DNA of 7,822 bases from Actinomycetota bacterium (GTDB lineage: Bacteria; Actinomycetota; Actinomycetes; Nanopelagicales; Nanopelagicaceae). Location of the stretch: positions 1-7,822 of the forward strand of contig JAPLBI010000187.1 in NCBI GenBank assembly GCA_026392815.1, read 5' to 3'. Of the stretch, positions 1 to 7,543 are shown in pieces (position 1 is the first letter of the stretch; every line of letters starts with the position of its first letter). The notes under the pieces are model-generated. The model had not been told where the DNA came from. It ran no database searches and saw only the letters and a list, made by a program, of their open reading frames with translations. The translations under genes were made by a program, and so were the position numbers.

Positions 1-244
1 AGTCAGTTTCGCAGTTGAGTTCGAGCATTACGCCGAGATCGCCTGAAACCTTTGCAACAACGAGACCATTTGAAGTCAAGCGACCTTCGCGCTTGGTAAC
101 TCCCTTACGTCCTTTAACACGAATGATGTCGAGGGCTTTGTTGTAATCGCCATCTGCTTCATCAAGTGCCTTCTTGCAATCGAGCATTCCTGCTGCAGTT
201 GCTTCGCGAAGACGTTTTACATCATCTGCTGAATAGTTAGCCAA
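1..244 (-). CDS. tsf: Elongation factor Ts, N-terminal part (runs off the window edge)
   Basis: EF-Ts is the cytosolic guanine-nucleotide exchange factor that recycles EF-Tu from its GDP-bound to its GTP-bound form. Only the first 81 residues are present. They begin [12 protein letters not shown] and contain the N-terminal UBA-like helical domain with the family signature around residues 12-27 ([16 protein letters not shown]). The beginning of the second signature, NCETD at 77-81, is where the window ends; it normally continues FVA. The start codon is TTG at 242-244. It is chosen because it gives the canonical MANY- start and has a strong Shine-Dalgarno sequence, GGAGG, 10 bases upstream inside the last codons of rpsB. 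The gap to the rpsB stop is 5 bases, so the two genes are co-transcribed and probably translationally coupled. The identification is secure; only the missing C-terminus is unseen. Confidence 0.96.
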   Translation of the reverse strand, partial: MANYSADDVKRLREATAAGMLDCKKALDEADGDYNKALDIIRVKGRKGVTKREGRLTSNGLVVAKVSGDLGVMLELNCETD

Positions 245-249
245 TTTAC

Positions 250-1056
250 TTATGCCTCCGGAGTATTGGATTCAAGAACAGCTTCTGTAGCCACAGCTTG
301 AGCTGGAACCGCGGACAACATTTCGTCAGCTAGTTGCTCGGACACTGCCGCAGCAGGTGTTGGTGCAGCTGCTGTACGAGCTTTCATGCCCTCAACAATT
401 GCATCGGTGATAACGCGAGTAAGTAGTCCGATTGAACGGATTGCATCGTCGTTACCTGGAATCTTGTAATCAACTTCATCTGGATCACAGTTAGTGTCGA
501 GAATTGCAATAACTGGGATTCCGAGCTTCTTTGCCTCTGCAACTGCGAGGTGCTCCTTCTTAGTATCAACAACCCAGATCGCTGAAGGCAACTTGGTCAT
601 GTGACGGATACCGTCGAGGTTCTTAAACAGCTTTTCGCGCTCACGACGAAGAACAAGGAGTTCTTTCTTGGTAAGCAAAAGATCGTTTGCGTTCTCAAGA
701 GCTTCGAGCTCCTTGAGGCGCTGAATACGCTTGTAAACAGTTGGAAAGTTAGTGAGCATTCCACCTAACCAGCGCTCAGTGACGGTTGGCATTCCAACGC
801 GCGCAGCCTGCTGCATGATCGGTTCGTGTGCTTGCTTCTTTGTTCCAACGAATAGAACGTGTCCGCCCTTTGCGACGGTGTCCTTTACGAATTCATATGC
901 TTGATCGATAAGTGCAAGTGATTGCTGGATATCGATGATGTAGATGCCGTTGCGCTCTGTGAAAATAAAGCGCTTCATCTTTGGGTTCCAGCGACGTGTC
1001 TGATGTCCGAAGTGGACTCCACTGTCGAGGAGTTCTCGCATTGTTACAACTGCCAT
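250..1056 (-). CDS. rpsB: Small-subunit ribosomal protein S2 (uS2)
   Basis: S2 is a 30S ribosomal protein that binds 16S rRNA late in assembly, near the S1 site and the mRNA path. The protein is 268 residues. The N-terminal motif [15 protein letters not shown] (residues 13-27) is diagnostic. The two S2 signatures are visible at about 92-104 ([13 protein letters not shown]) and 158-183 ([14 protein letters not shown] onwards). A charged helical segment at about 110-147 matches the coiled-coil protrusion of the family. Residues from about 227 form an Ala/Pro-rich tail ending in TPEA; such tails vary between actinobacteria. The start is the ATG at 1054-1056, which has AAGGAG 9 bases upstream. 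An in-frame start at 1095 would add 13 residues made from the leader and is rejected. The gene heads an rpsB-tsf operon. Confidence 0.98.
   Translation of the reverse strand: MAVVTMRELLDSGVHFGHQTRRWNPKMKRFIFTERNGIYIIDIQQSLALIDQAYEFVKDTVAKGGHVLFVGTKKQAHEPIMQQAARVGMPTVTERWLGGMLTNFPTVYKRIQRLKELEALENANDLLLTKKELLVLRREREKLFKNLDGIRHMTKLPSAIWVVDTKKEHLAVAEAKKLGIPVIAILDTNCDPDEVDYKIPGNDDAIRSIGLLTRVITDAIVEGMKARTAAAPTPAAAVSEQLADEMLSAVPAQAVATEAVLESNTPEA
255..259 (-). promoter_or_regulatory. Ribosome binding site of tsf inside the rpsB 3' end
   Basis: GGAGG on the minus strand lies 10 bases before the TTG start of tsf and within the final codons of rpsB. It supports the TTG codon as the real start. It sits in the 8-base palindrome CTCCGGAG (256-263). 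Confidence 0.75.
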
Positions 1057-1065
1057 GGCAGCGTT

Positions 1066-1071
1066 CTCCTT
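1066..1071 (-). promoter_or_regulatory. Ribosome binding site of rpsB
   Basis: AAGGAG on the minus strand, 9 bases before the ATG of rpsB. It fixes the start at MAVVTMREL. The 11-bp hairpin at 1076-1101 ends only four bases upstream of it. Confidence 0.85.
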
Positions 1072-1075
1072 TTTA

Positions 1076-1101
1076 GGTTTTTGCGCACAGCGCAATAAAC
1101 C
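1076..1101 (-). promoter_or_regulatory. Long hairpin directly upstream of the rpsB ribosome binding site
   Basis: In the transcript, GGUUU (1101-1097) can pair with AAACC (1080-1076), and UUGCGC (1095-1090) with GCGCAA (1086-1081). A single A is bulged at 1096 and the apical loop is UGU. This makes about 11 base pairs ending four bases before the Shine-Dalgarno. No run of U follows, so it is not an intrinsic terminator. The base pairing is read directly from sequence; a role in controlling rpsB-tsf translation is an inference. It competes with the hairpin at 1095-1113 for the GGUUU strand. Confidence 0.5.
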
Positions 1102-1113
1102 TGCTCGGTTTAT
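1095..1113 (-). promoter_or_regulatory. Alternative leader hairpin competing with the one at 1076-1101
   Basis: AUAAACC (1113-1107) and GGUUUAU (1101-1095) form a perfect 7-bp stem around a 5-base GAGCA loop in the transcript. Its 3' strand contains the same GGUUU that pairs with AAACC at 1080-1076 in the larger hairpin. Only one of the two full structures can therefore form at a time. Confidence 0.45.
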
Positions 1114-1134
1114 GGCTTAACAATTTGTTAGGCC
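1114..1134 (-). repeat. Imperfect 21-base palindrome in the rpsB leader
   Basis: Arms GGC...GCC enclose one mismatch and then TAACAA / TTGTTA around a single central base. It lies immediately next to the 1095-1113 hairpin. It could act as a protein-binding DNA site, or as an RNA hairpin with a shortened stem and a 5-base loop. Sequence alone does not decide. Confidence 0.45.
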
Positions 1135-1154
1135 CGTCGCACCTACAACGCCGA

Positions 1155-1172
1155 CCGCAAACGAATTTGCGG
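1155..1172 (-). promoter_or_regulatory. Seven-bp hairpin with a UUCG loop in the rpsB leader
   Basis: CCGCAAA (1172-1166) and UUUGCGG (1161-1155) are perfectly complementary around the tetraloop UUCG. The closing pair is A-U rather than the extra-stable C-G. No U tract follows, so a terminator is unlikely. It is probably one element of a structured 5' untranslated region of rpsB. Confidence 0.45.
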
Positions 1173-1192
1173 ACCGAAGTGGCTTGTATTCC

Positions 1193-1220
1193 CTGACATT
1201 TCAATTACTGAATTGGTCAG
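1193..1220 (-). promoter_or_regulatory. Two-part stem-loop in the upstream leader
   Basis: An outer stem CTGAC / GTCAG (1216-1220 with 1193-1197) encloses an inner stem CAATT / AATTG (1211-1215 with 1202-1206) with a 4-base loop and a 4-base bulge on one side. It is A/T-rich and weak on its own. It is noted because it continues the run of inverted repeats towards rpsB. It lies directly downstream of the candidate -10 box. Confidence 0.25.
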
Positions 1221-1249
1221 TTCATACATAAGTGCTGAGATGTCACCAA
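1221..1249 (-). promoter_or_regulatory. Candidate sigma-70-type promoter for rpsB-tsf
   Basis: On the minus strand TTGGTG (1249-1244) is followed after 17 bases by TATGAA (1226-1221). The -35 matches three and the -10 four of six consensus bases, so this is a weak call. It is the best-spaced pair I found in the 275-base gap. It would put the start point near 1213 and leave a leader of roughly 150 bases containing the hairpins at 1076-1172. An independent promoter is expected here because of the gap and the change of gene function. Confidence 0.25.
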
Positions 1250-1302
1250 AGGTTCTTTTAAAGAATGGCTCTGGTGCAGGGGAAATCTTACCTGCCGCCG
1301 AG

Positions 1303-1321
1303 GGGTGCTAAATCCACACCC
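1303..1321 (-). terminator. Weak stem-loop just after xerC, possible transcript end
   Basis: GGGTG / CACCC (1321-1317 with 1307-1303) form a 5-bp stem with a 9-base loop starting 11 bases after the xerC stop. A second 5-bp stem, GCAGG / CCTGC, lies at 1276-1295. Neither has a following T tract, so neither is a good intrinsic terminator. Termination may be Rho-dependent, or transcription may run on into rpsB. Confidence 0.2.
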
Positions 1322-1331
1322 TGATCTCTAC

Positions 1332-2249
1332 TTATGCGCGGGGGTGGGCTTGTTTAAAGGCTTTTTGCAATCTTTCGGTCGAAACATGGGTGTAGATCTG
1401 AGTTGTTGCAAGGGATGCATGGCCCAAGATTTCTTGCACCGTGCGAAGGTCTGCTCCACCTTCGAGTAAATGTGTTGCCGCCGAATGGCGCAGCGCGTGT
1501 GGTCCTAACTTAACTGCACCTTCTAAAGCTTCTAGCGCTTGATAAACAACGGTGCGCACAGTGCGCTGATCAATTCGTTTTCCTCGCGCTCCCAGAAAAA
1601 CGGCGCGATCAGATTTATCTCCAGCCAGTGATGGTCGTCCCTCTTTTAACCAAGCATCGAGTGCGCGCATCGCCGGATTGCCGAGCGGGATCGTGCGTTC
1701 CTTATTTCCTTTACCGATTACGCGAATAGTGTTTCGCTCGTAATCAACATCTTGTAAATCCAGCCCGCAGAGTTCGGATACGCGGGCTCCACTGGCATAT
1801 AAGACTTCCACCATCGCACAATCACGCTTTGATAGCGGACCATCTTCTTCGGCAACTCTCGTTGCAAGCGCATCCATAGCAAGTCCGGCATCGGCAACGT
1901 TTAATACATCTGGCAAAGTTCGCGCACCTTTTGGCGTCGCAAGCGTTGCGCCGACATCTTTTGCGAGGTAGCCCTTCTTGGTTGCCCATTTAGTAAATAG
2001 ACGAATCGAAACCGCGCGACGCGAAAGTGTGGTGCGCGCTCCCCCTTTAACTTGCTGGTTAGCCAACCACGAACGGATGTGCGAGAGCTCGAGTTTTGAA
2101 AAGTCGGTTACATCTAATTTTTCTAAGTGTTCGAAGAAAGAATCCAGATCGCCTAAGTAGGCACGGATTGTGTGGGCGGAAAGGTTGCGCTCAGATTCGA
2201 GGTATTTCAGAAATGCGTCGCGGATTTCGCTAAGTGCAACGCTTCCCAT
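1332..2249 (-). CDS. xerC: Tyrosine site-specific recombinase XerC
   Basis: XerC acts with XerD at the dif site to resolve chromosome dimers at cell division. The protein is 305 residues, normal for XerC/D. The N-terminal SAM-like, core-binding domain covers about 7-95 (YLESERNLSAHTIRAYLGDL). The C-terminal catalytic domain carries all six expected residues: R156 (ASGARVSEL), K180 (GKGNKER), H251 and R254 (HALRH), H277 (LGHASL) and the nucleophile Y286 (TQIYTHV). The start is the ATG at 2247-2249, 10 bases after the cimA stop; no clear Shine-Dalgarno is visible, so translation is probably coupled to the upstream gene. A xerC just upstream of rpsB is a common actinobacterial arrangement, which argues for the housekeeping recombinase rather than a phage integrase. 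XerD is the main alternative and is less likely in this context. Confidence 0.93.
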   Translation of the reverse strand: MGSVALSEIRDAFLKYLESERNLSAHTIRAYLGDLDSFFEHLEKLDVTDFSKLELSHIRSWLANQQVKGGARTTLSRRAVSIRLFTKWATKKGYLAKDVGATLATPKGARTLPDVLNVADAGLAMDALATRVAEEDGPLSKRDCAMVEVLYASGARVSELCGLDLQDVDYERNTIRVIGKGNKERTIPLGNPAMRALDAWLKEGRPSLAGDKSDRAVFLGARGKRIDQRTVRTVVYQALEALEGAVKLGPHALRHSAATHLLEGGADLRTVQEILGHASLATTQIYTHVSTERLQKAFKQAHPRA

Positions 2250-2259
2250 GCTTTAAAGG

Positions 2260-3821
2260 TTACTCGGGTTTGCGACCTTGGCGCAGTAAGCCGAAGGTAA
2301 CTGCATCTTCAAGTGCCATTGCAGATGCGGCGATAACGTTTTCGTGAACACCAACGGTGTTCCATTCGCCTTTGCCATCTGAAGTTTCTACAAGAACGCG
2401 GGTGATCGCACCGGTGCCGAGGCGGCCTTCTAGAATACGTACTTTGTAATCAGTAAGTTCGAGAACTTCGAGTTCGGGATACAACTGCTTGAGTCCTGAG
2501 CGAAGTGCGTTATCGAATGCGTTAACTGGGCCGTTTCCTGAACCAGAGCAAGAGATCTCCTTACCTTGTGCAGTGACAGTGACTTCCGCTTTCGTGACGA
2601 TGCTCTGATCTTCAGCGCGTTCAACGGTGGTGAGCCAGTGCTCAATCTTGAAGAATGATGGTCGCTTACCGGCAACTTCTTCATGTAAAAGAAGTTCAAA
2701 TGAAGCATCGGCTGCCTCAAATGTGAAGCCGCGAGATTCCATCTCTTTAACGCGCTCGACGATGCGTCCAAGCAGTTCGCGATCTCCGCCTAAATCAACG
2801 CCAAGTTCTTGTGACTTTAATTCGATAGATGCACGCCCTGCCATTTCGGAGACCAACATGCGCATATCGTTTCCAACAGATGCAGGGTCTTCATGTTGAT
2901 ACAAGAATGGATCAACTTTGATTGCGGATGCATGCAGGCCGGCCTTATGTGCAGCGCCGATGGTGAAATATTGGTTACTTCTGCGACTGCATGAGAAATT
3001 CGGAATGATTCGCGAAGCGCATTTGGTGGCAAGACCAACTGCTTCTTCTTTAGCTCTAGGTTAGCGATGATTGTTACGAGGTCAGCATTTCCTGTTCGTT
3101 CGCCGTAACCGTTAAGAGTGCCTTGCACGTGTGTTGCACCTGCAGCAACTGCTGCCATGGAGTTTGCAACAGCGCAGCCAGTGTCGTTGTGGCAATGGAT
3201 GCCGATGCGTGCAGAAGTTGCAGTTAAAACATCATGAACAACATTGGCGATTTCATCAGGCAGCATGCCGCCATTGGTATCGCAGAGCGCAGCAACGTCG
3301 GCGCCGGCTTCCATTGCAACGCGGATTACTTCAAGTGCGTAATCGCGATTAGCGCGGTAGCCATCAAAGAAATGCTCAGCATCTAGAAATACGCGCTGTC
3401 CTTCTTGGCGAAGGTGGGTTACTGAATCGCGGATCATTGCGAGGTTTTCTTCTAACGTTGTTTTGAGCGCAAGATCAACGTGGCGATCAAATGCCTTTGC
3501 AACCAAGGTAACTGCAGGGGCGCCGCTATCGCGAAGCGCGCCAAGCAATACATCATCGGCGGCCTTGACGTTGGGACGGCGAGTAGCGCCGAATGCCACA
3601 AAGGTGGCGTTCTTAAGCTTTAACTCTTTCTTAGCGAGTGCGAAGAATTCAGTGTCCTTTGGGTTAGCTCCTGGCCAACCGCCTTCAATAAATCCAACTC
3701 CGAGATCATCTAGATGACGAGCAATAGTTAACTTGTCATGAACCGAAAGATTTAAACCCTCTTGCTGTGCGCCATCGCGCAGAGTGGTGTCATAGATATG
3801 GAAAGCATCAGAGATAGTCAT
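2260..3821 (-). pseudogene. cimA: Citramalate synthase, interrupted by a frameshifting deletion
   Basis: Citramalate synthase (DRE-TIM metallolyase, LeuA-like) condenses pyruvate and acetyl-CoA to (R)-citramalate, the threonine-independent entry to isoleucine synthesis. The 5' part begins at the ATG at 3819-3821 and keeps DTTLRDG (11-17), the CimA-type FIEGGWPGANPKD (44-56), CDTNGG (180-185), the metal ligands in HCHND (209-213) and NGYGERTGN (237-245). After AEVTNISP (280-287) the frame becomes nonsense and stops at 2817. Homology resumes in another frame at AAHKAGLHASAIKVDP near 2953 and continues through MAGRASIELK and the C-terminal regulatory domain (VDYKVRILEG-like segment, GEWNTVGV) to the stop at 2260-2262. 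The segment normally linking the halves (HQPYVG.SAF type) is absent, about 28 bases by comparison with remembered homologues. The ilvE stop overlaps the cimA start by one base (TAATG). The protein should be non-functional unless the lesion is an assembly error. Confidence 0.88.
2951..2970 (-). other. Frameshift and deletion junction inside cimA
   Basis: Upstream of this stretch the CimA frame reads SHAVAEVTNISP. Downstream, the family sequence AHKAGLHASAIK is in a frame displaced by one base. Only eight bases separate the codon for the final P of the first block from the codon for the A of AHK. Actinobacterial homologues as I recall them have about 12 residues there. A net loss of about 28 bases fits both the missing residues and the phase change. 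Restoring them would give a protein of about 529 residues, normal for the family. Confidence 0.75.
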
Positions 3822-4900
3822 TAGATAACTCGTTTAACCCAGCCGTGTTTATCTGCCGTTGTTCCATGCTGAATTGCGAGTAAGTGATTGCGGATCTGCA
3901 TGGTGATTACGCCAGGTTGTCCGTCACCAGTAACCCAAGTACCCATGGCGCTCTTGGCTTGGCCAACTGGTGAAACAACAGCGGCAGTACCGCAAGCAAA
4001 GATTTCGGTGATCTCACCGGATGAAACGCCTTCGCGCCAGTCGTCAATGGAGAGCATTACTTCATCGGTCTTGTAACCAAGATCTTTTGCAGCAGAGAGA
4101 ATTGAATCGCGAGTAATACCTGGCAATAAAGTTCCCGTTAACTTAGGTGTGATTACTGTGGCATCGGCGCCTTTACCCTTTACGAAGTAAAGGTTCATGC
4201 CGCCCATTTCTTCAATCCACTTACGTTCTTTGGCATCGATCCAAACAACTTGATCGCAACCTTCTTTTGCAGCGGCTTTCTGTGCAACAAGAGATGCTGC
4301 GTAGTTTCCGCCGCACTTTGCCTCACCTGTTCCGCCTTGCGCTGCGCGGACGTATTCGGTTGAGATCCAAACAGATACTGCCTTAGATGGATCAAAGTAA
4401 GCGCCAGCTGGAGTTGCAATAAGAATGTAAGTTGCTTTATTGGATGGACGAACGCCTAAACCAACTTCGGTTGCGATCATAAATGGGCGGATGTATAGAG
4501 ATTCACCAACTTTATTTGGAACCCAGCCGGCATCTTGCTTAACAAGAGTTTCAACTGTTTCAAGAAAGAGCGCTTCTGGCATTTCAGGGAGTGCTAAACG
4601 AGCCGCAGACTTTGCAAAGCGACGTGCATTTGCTTCAGGGCGAAATAACGCGATGCCGCCATCAGGTTGGCGATATGCCTTCATGCCTTCGAAGATCTCT
4701 TGACCATAATGGAAAACTGCAGTTGCTGGATCAAGTGAGAGTGGACCGTATGGAATTAACTCTGGTTCAGCCCAGCCACCATCTTGGGTCCATTCGCAGA
4801 TAACCATGTGGTCTGTGTAGTACTTACCAAATCCGCCTTCGGCAACCAAGGCATCGCGAGTAGCGGCATCTTTAGCGTTGGGATTTAGTTTGATCTTCAT
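3821..4900 (-). CDS. ilvE: Branched-chain amino acid aminotransferase
   Basis: IlvE is a cytosolic PLP enzyme (fold type IV) that transfers the amino group between glutamate and the 2-keto acids of leucine, isoleucine and valine. The protein is 359 residues, normal for the larger BCAT2-like bacterial subfamily. Visible landmarks are the substrate-side motif FHYGQEIFEGMKAYR (63-77), YIRPFMIATE (136-145), the PLP-binding lysine K195 within EAKCGGNYAAS, EEMGGMN (230-236), GTLLPGITRDSIL (256-268) and the cofactor-phosphate loop FACGTAAVVSPVG (301-313). The start is the ATG at 4898-4900, one base after the leuB stop, giving MKIKLNPNAK. Further in-frame starts inside leuB (MRYSRNF, seven codons upstream, and beyond) would only add residues overlapping leuB and lack a usable Shine-Dalgarno. 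No strong ribosome site precedes the chosen start, so coupling to leuB is likely. Its stop overlaps the cimA start by one base. Confidence 0.96.
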   Translation of the reverse strand: MKIKLNPNAKDAATRDALVAEGGFGKYYTDHMVICEWTQDGGWAEPELIPYGPLSLDPATAVFHYGQEIFEGMKAYRQPDGGIALFRPEANARRFAKSAARLALPEMPEALFLETVETLVKQDAGWVPNKVGESLYIRPFMIATEVGLGVRPSNKATYILIATPAGAYFDPSKAVSVWISTEYVRAAQGGTGEAKCGGNYAASLVAQKAAAKEGCDQVVWIDAKERKWIEEMGGMNLYFVKGKGADATVITPKLTGTLLPGITRDSILSAAKDLGYKTDEVMLSIDDWREGVSSGEITEIFACGTAAVVSPVGQAKSAMGTWVTGDGQPGVITMQIRNHLLAIQHGTTADKHGWVKRVI

Positions 4901-4901
4901 T

Positions 4902-5936
4902 TTAAAGTTGCGCGAGTAGCGCATCTCCGATTTCTGTAGTGCTTCGCTTCTTATCTGCGCGGGCAAGTAGATCTGCATTTACTGCCGCTTCAATCTCGCG
5001 AGCAGCATCTGCATAGCCCAAGTGATCCATCATCATCGCAACTGACATAACTGTCGCAGTTGGGTCAGCTAAGTTCTTGCCCGCGATATCTGGCGCTGAA
5101 CCGTGTACTGGTTCAAACATCGAAGGATAAACGCCAGTTGGATTGATATTGCCAGAGGCAGCAAGACCAATTCCGCCGCAGATAGCAGCTGCGATATCAG
5201 TCAAGATATCTCCGAATAAATTATCTGTTACGACTACGTCAAAGCGCTCAGGATTTGTGACGAAGAACATTGATGCGGCATCAACGTGTAGGTAATCAGT
5301 TGTTACACCTGGGAACTCTTTGGCAACTTCGTTGAAGGTACGAGTCCAGAGGCTTCCTGCGCGAGTTAATACATTGTTCTTATGAACAAGCGTTAGCTTC
5401 TTGCGATCGCGCTTTTGGGCGCGCGCAAAGGCATCACGAATTACTCGCTCAGCACCGCGACGAGTGTTTAGAGATTCTTCAGTTGCGATTTCGGCATCGG
5501 TTCCTTCAGCAAGAACTCCACCGGCGCCAACGTATGGGCCTTCGGTTCCTTCACGGACAACGATGAAATCAATTGGCGCTTTTGTAGCAAGCGGACCAGT
5601 TACACCAGCGCGCAGAATTGCAGGGCGCAAGTTGATGTAGTGATCGAATGCAAAGCGAAGCTTAAGAAGCAATCCGCGTTCTAGAACTCCACTTGGAACT
5701 GTTGGATCTCCAACTGCGCCAAGCAAGATCACATCTGCCTTAGCGATTTCAGCAAGAACTGAATCTGGAAGAACTTCTCCAGTGCGATGCCAATAACCGG
5801 CACCAAGATCGTATTCAGTCTTTGCAAAAGTCACGTCGTACTTTGCGGCGACCAAATCTAAAACGCGTAGCCCTTGAGCAACCACTTCTGGTCCAATTCC
5901 ATCGCCTGCGATAACGGCAAGATTTATCTTTTTCAT
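4902..5936 (-). CDS. leuB: 3-Isopropylmalate dehydrogenase
   Basis: LeuB oxidatively decarboxylates 3-isopropylmalate to 2-ketoisocaproate with NAD+ in leucine synthesis. Enzymes of this family can also take 3-methylmalate in the citramalate route to isoleucine, which would fit the neighbouring cimA. The protein is 344 residues. Landmarks are GDGIGPEV (11-18), substrate-binding arginines R94, R104 and R128 (LRFAF, INLRP, VVREG), Y135 in EGPYVG, K186 in VHKNN, the metal-binding aspartates D219, D243 and D247 ([13 protein letters not shown]) and the adenine-binding loop [13 protein letters not shown] (275-287). The [12 protein letters not shown] loop supports NAD+ use and separates it from isocitrate dehydrogenase. 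The start is the ATG at 5934-5936, with only a weak GAG upstream, 14 bases after the serA stop. No catalytic residue is missing. Confidence 0.96.
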   Translation of the reverse strand: MKKINLAVIAGDGIGPEVVAQGLRVLDLVAAKYDVTFAKTEYDLGAGYWHRTGEVLPDSVLAEIAKADVILLGAVGDPTVPSGVLERGLLLKLRFAFDHYINLRPAILRAGVTGPLATKAPIDFIVVREGTEGPYVGAGGVLAEGTDAEIATEESLNTRRGAERVIRDAFARAQKRDRKKLTLVHKNNVLTRAGSLWTRTFNEVAKEFPGVTTDYLHVDAASMFFVTNPERFDVVVTDNLFGDILTDIAAAICGGIGLAASGNINPTGVYPSMFEPVHGSAPDIAGKNLADPTATVMSVAMMMDHLGYADAAREIEAAVNADLLARADKKRSTTEIGDALLAQL

Positions 5937-5950
5937 ATTTATCTCGGCGC

Positions 5951-7543
5951 CTAATTCACTAAGGAGACTGAACGGACTAGATCGGCACCAGTTTCTTTTG
6001 CAACTGCCGAAACAATTGCATCTGCTACAGGTGAATCAACGGTGATAGCCATCAACGCATCTCCCCCGGCGCTAGCGCGGGCAACTTGCATTCCTGCAAT
6101 ATTGATTCCGGCTTTACCAAGTGCGTTACCAACTGCACCAACAACGCCTGGGCGATCGGCATAGCGCAAGAAGAGCAAGTTATCGGTTGGTGGAAGATCT
6201 AAATCAAAACCATCGATTGCGATGATCTTTTCGACTTTGCGGATGCCCATCAAAGTTCCATCAACGGTGATCGACTTTCCATTGGCAAGTGCGCAATGTA
6301 AAGAAATCATGCTGCGGTATTCCGGGCTAACTGCATCAGTATCTGAAGTCGATGTCAGATTGCGAGCAGCTGCAAGTCCTGGAGCGTTTACATAAGTAAC
6401 ATCTTCGGCGCCAGTTGCAAGGAGTGCACCCTTCAGCGCGCTGATTGCCAGGATTGAAGAGTCGTGTTCAGAGATATCTCCGCGCACATGTACGTCAAGA
6501 TTGGTTGGAAGTTCGCCAGCGATTGCCGTTGCGATCTGTGCCATCTTTTCAACTAGTGGAAGTGATGGACGAATTTCCTCGTGGATTGCGCCGCCCTTAA
6601 CGTTAACCGCATCAGGAACTAGCTCGCCAGCAAGTGCTTTGCGAACTGAGATTGCAACAGCAATTCCAGCGCGTTCTTGTGCTTCATCGGTTGATGCACC
6701 CAAGTGTGGGGTTGCGACAACTTGATCAAGCTGGAACAAAGGTGAATCGGTGCAAGGTTCGGTTACATAAACATCAAGACCAGCACCAGCTACGCGACCT
6801 TCAACGATCGCATCGTGAAGAGCAGTCTCATCGAGAACTCCTCCACGAGCGGCGTTGATGATGCGAACTGAAGGCTTAACTTTCTTAAGCGCTTCTACGC
6901 CGATCAAATTTGCAGTCTCTTTAGTCTTTGGCAAGTGAATGGTGATGAAGTCACTTCGGGTTAGAAGTGTGTCTAGATCAACTAGTTCAACGCCGAGTTG
7001 TGCAGCACGTGCTGGCTGTAGGTATGGATCGTAGGCAACAACGTTCATACCAAAAGCCTGCATGCGATGAGCAACTAACTGGCCAATGCGACCGAAGCCA
7101 ACAATGCCAAGTGTTTTTTCAAATAGTTCAGCGCCGGTGTACTTAGAGCGCGCCCACTTGCCATTGCGGAGTGCCGCATGTGCAGGTGAGATAAAACGTG
7201 CTGAAGCAAGTAGCAATGAGATAGCAAGTTCTGCCGCGGAGACGATATTTGAAGTTGGTGCGTTAACGACCATTACACCTGCAGTTGTTGCTGCAGGAAT
7301 ATCAACGTTATCTAGCCCAACGCCAGCGCGTGCAATAACTTTCAAACCCTTTGCGGCAGCAATTGCTTCTGCATCCATCTTGGTTGCAGAACGGATCAAG
7401 ACCGCATCGACTCCTTTGCCGAGTTCGGCAAGGAGTTCGGTGCGGTTTGCGCCATCACAATTGCGTACTTCAAAATCCGGACCTAAAGCTTCTAGGGTTG
7501 CCGGACTTAACTCTTCAGCGATTAATACAACAGGTTTAGCCAC
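5951..7543 (-). CDS. serA: D-3-phosphoglycerate dehydrogenase, long ACT-domain form
   Basis: SerA oxidises 3-phosphoglycerate to 3-phosphohydroxypyruvate with NAD+, the first step of serine synthesis. With a GTG start at 7541-7543 the protein is 530 residues and begins [20 protein letters not shown], as in actinobacterial homologues. The substrate domain (about 1-98 and 285-315) flanks the nucleotide-binding domain, with GFGRIG at 149-154 and the acidic residue D172 (YDP). Catalytic residues are R233 (AARGG), E262 (TEP) and H280 (TPHLGAS). An ASB intervening domain follows at about 316-450 and an ACT domain at about 456-530 ([24 protein letters not shown]). In relatives the ACT and ASB domains mediate feedback inhibition by serine, which is likely here but not shown. 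The GTG has AAGG 11 bases upstream and overlaps the ilvC end by 8 bases. An ATG at 7568-7570 would add nine residues but has no ribosome site. Confidence 0.95.
   Translation of the reverse strand: MAKPVVLIAEELSPATLEALGPDFEVRNCDGANRTELLAELGKGVDAVLIRSATKMDAEAIAAAKGLKVIARAGVGLDNVDIPAATTAGVMVVNAPTSNIVSAAELAISLLLASARFISPAHAALRNGKWARSKYTGAELFEKTLGIVGFGRIGQLVAHRMQAFGMNVVAYDPYLQPARAAQLGVELVDLDTLLTRSDFITIHLPKTKETANLIGVEALKKVKPSVRIINAARGGVLDETALHDAIVEGRVAGAGLDVYVTEPCTDSPLFQLDQVVATPHLGASTDEAQERAGIAVAISVRKALAGELVPDAVNVKGGAIHEEIRPSLPLVEKMAQIATAIAGELPTNLDVHVRGDISEHDSSILAISALKGALLATGAEDVTYVNAPGLAAARNLTSTSDTDAVSPEYRSMISLHCALANGKSITVDGTLMGIRKVEKIIAIDGFDLDLPPTDNLLFLRYADRPGVVGAVGNALGKAGINIAGMQVARASAGGDALMAITVDSPVADAIVSAVAKETGADLVRSVSLVN

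Noticed and set aside
1057..1095. Upstream in-frame extension of rpsB by 13 codons
   Set aside because: The extra residues come from the leader hairpin and include the Shine-Dalgarno itself. The ATG at 1056 gives the standard S2 N-terminus.
1076..1101. Intrinsic terminator upstream of rpsB
   Set aside because: The hairpin is strong but is followed by UAAAAAGG rather than a U tract in the sense direction. The opposite strand also lacks a suitable T run.
1332..2249. Phage or genomic-island integrase
   Set aside because: Length, motif spacing and position upstream of rpsB fit the housekeeping XerC. No att-like repeats, tRNA or phage genes are nearby.
2430..2771. 113-codon minus-strand open frame inside cimA
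   Set aside because: It lies within the 3' half of cimA in another frame. The translation is low-complexity and Ser/Leu-rich with no recognisable motif, while the cimA frame over the same bases is clearly conserved.
2260..2904. Separate stand-alone gene for the CimA C-terminal half
   Set aside because: The apparent TTG start is mid-domain, and homology to CimA extends upstream of it in the same frame to about 2953. It is the downstream part of a broken gene, not an independent protein.
2951..2970. Programmed ribosomal frameshift in cimA
   Set aside because: There is no slippery heptamer or downstream pseudoknot that I can see. Conserved residues are also missing at the junction, which slippage would not explain.
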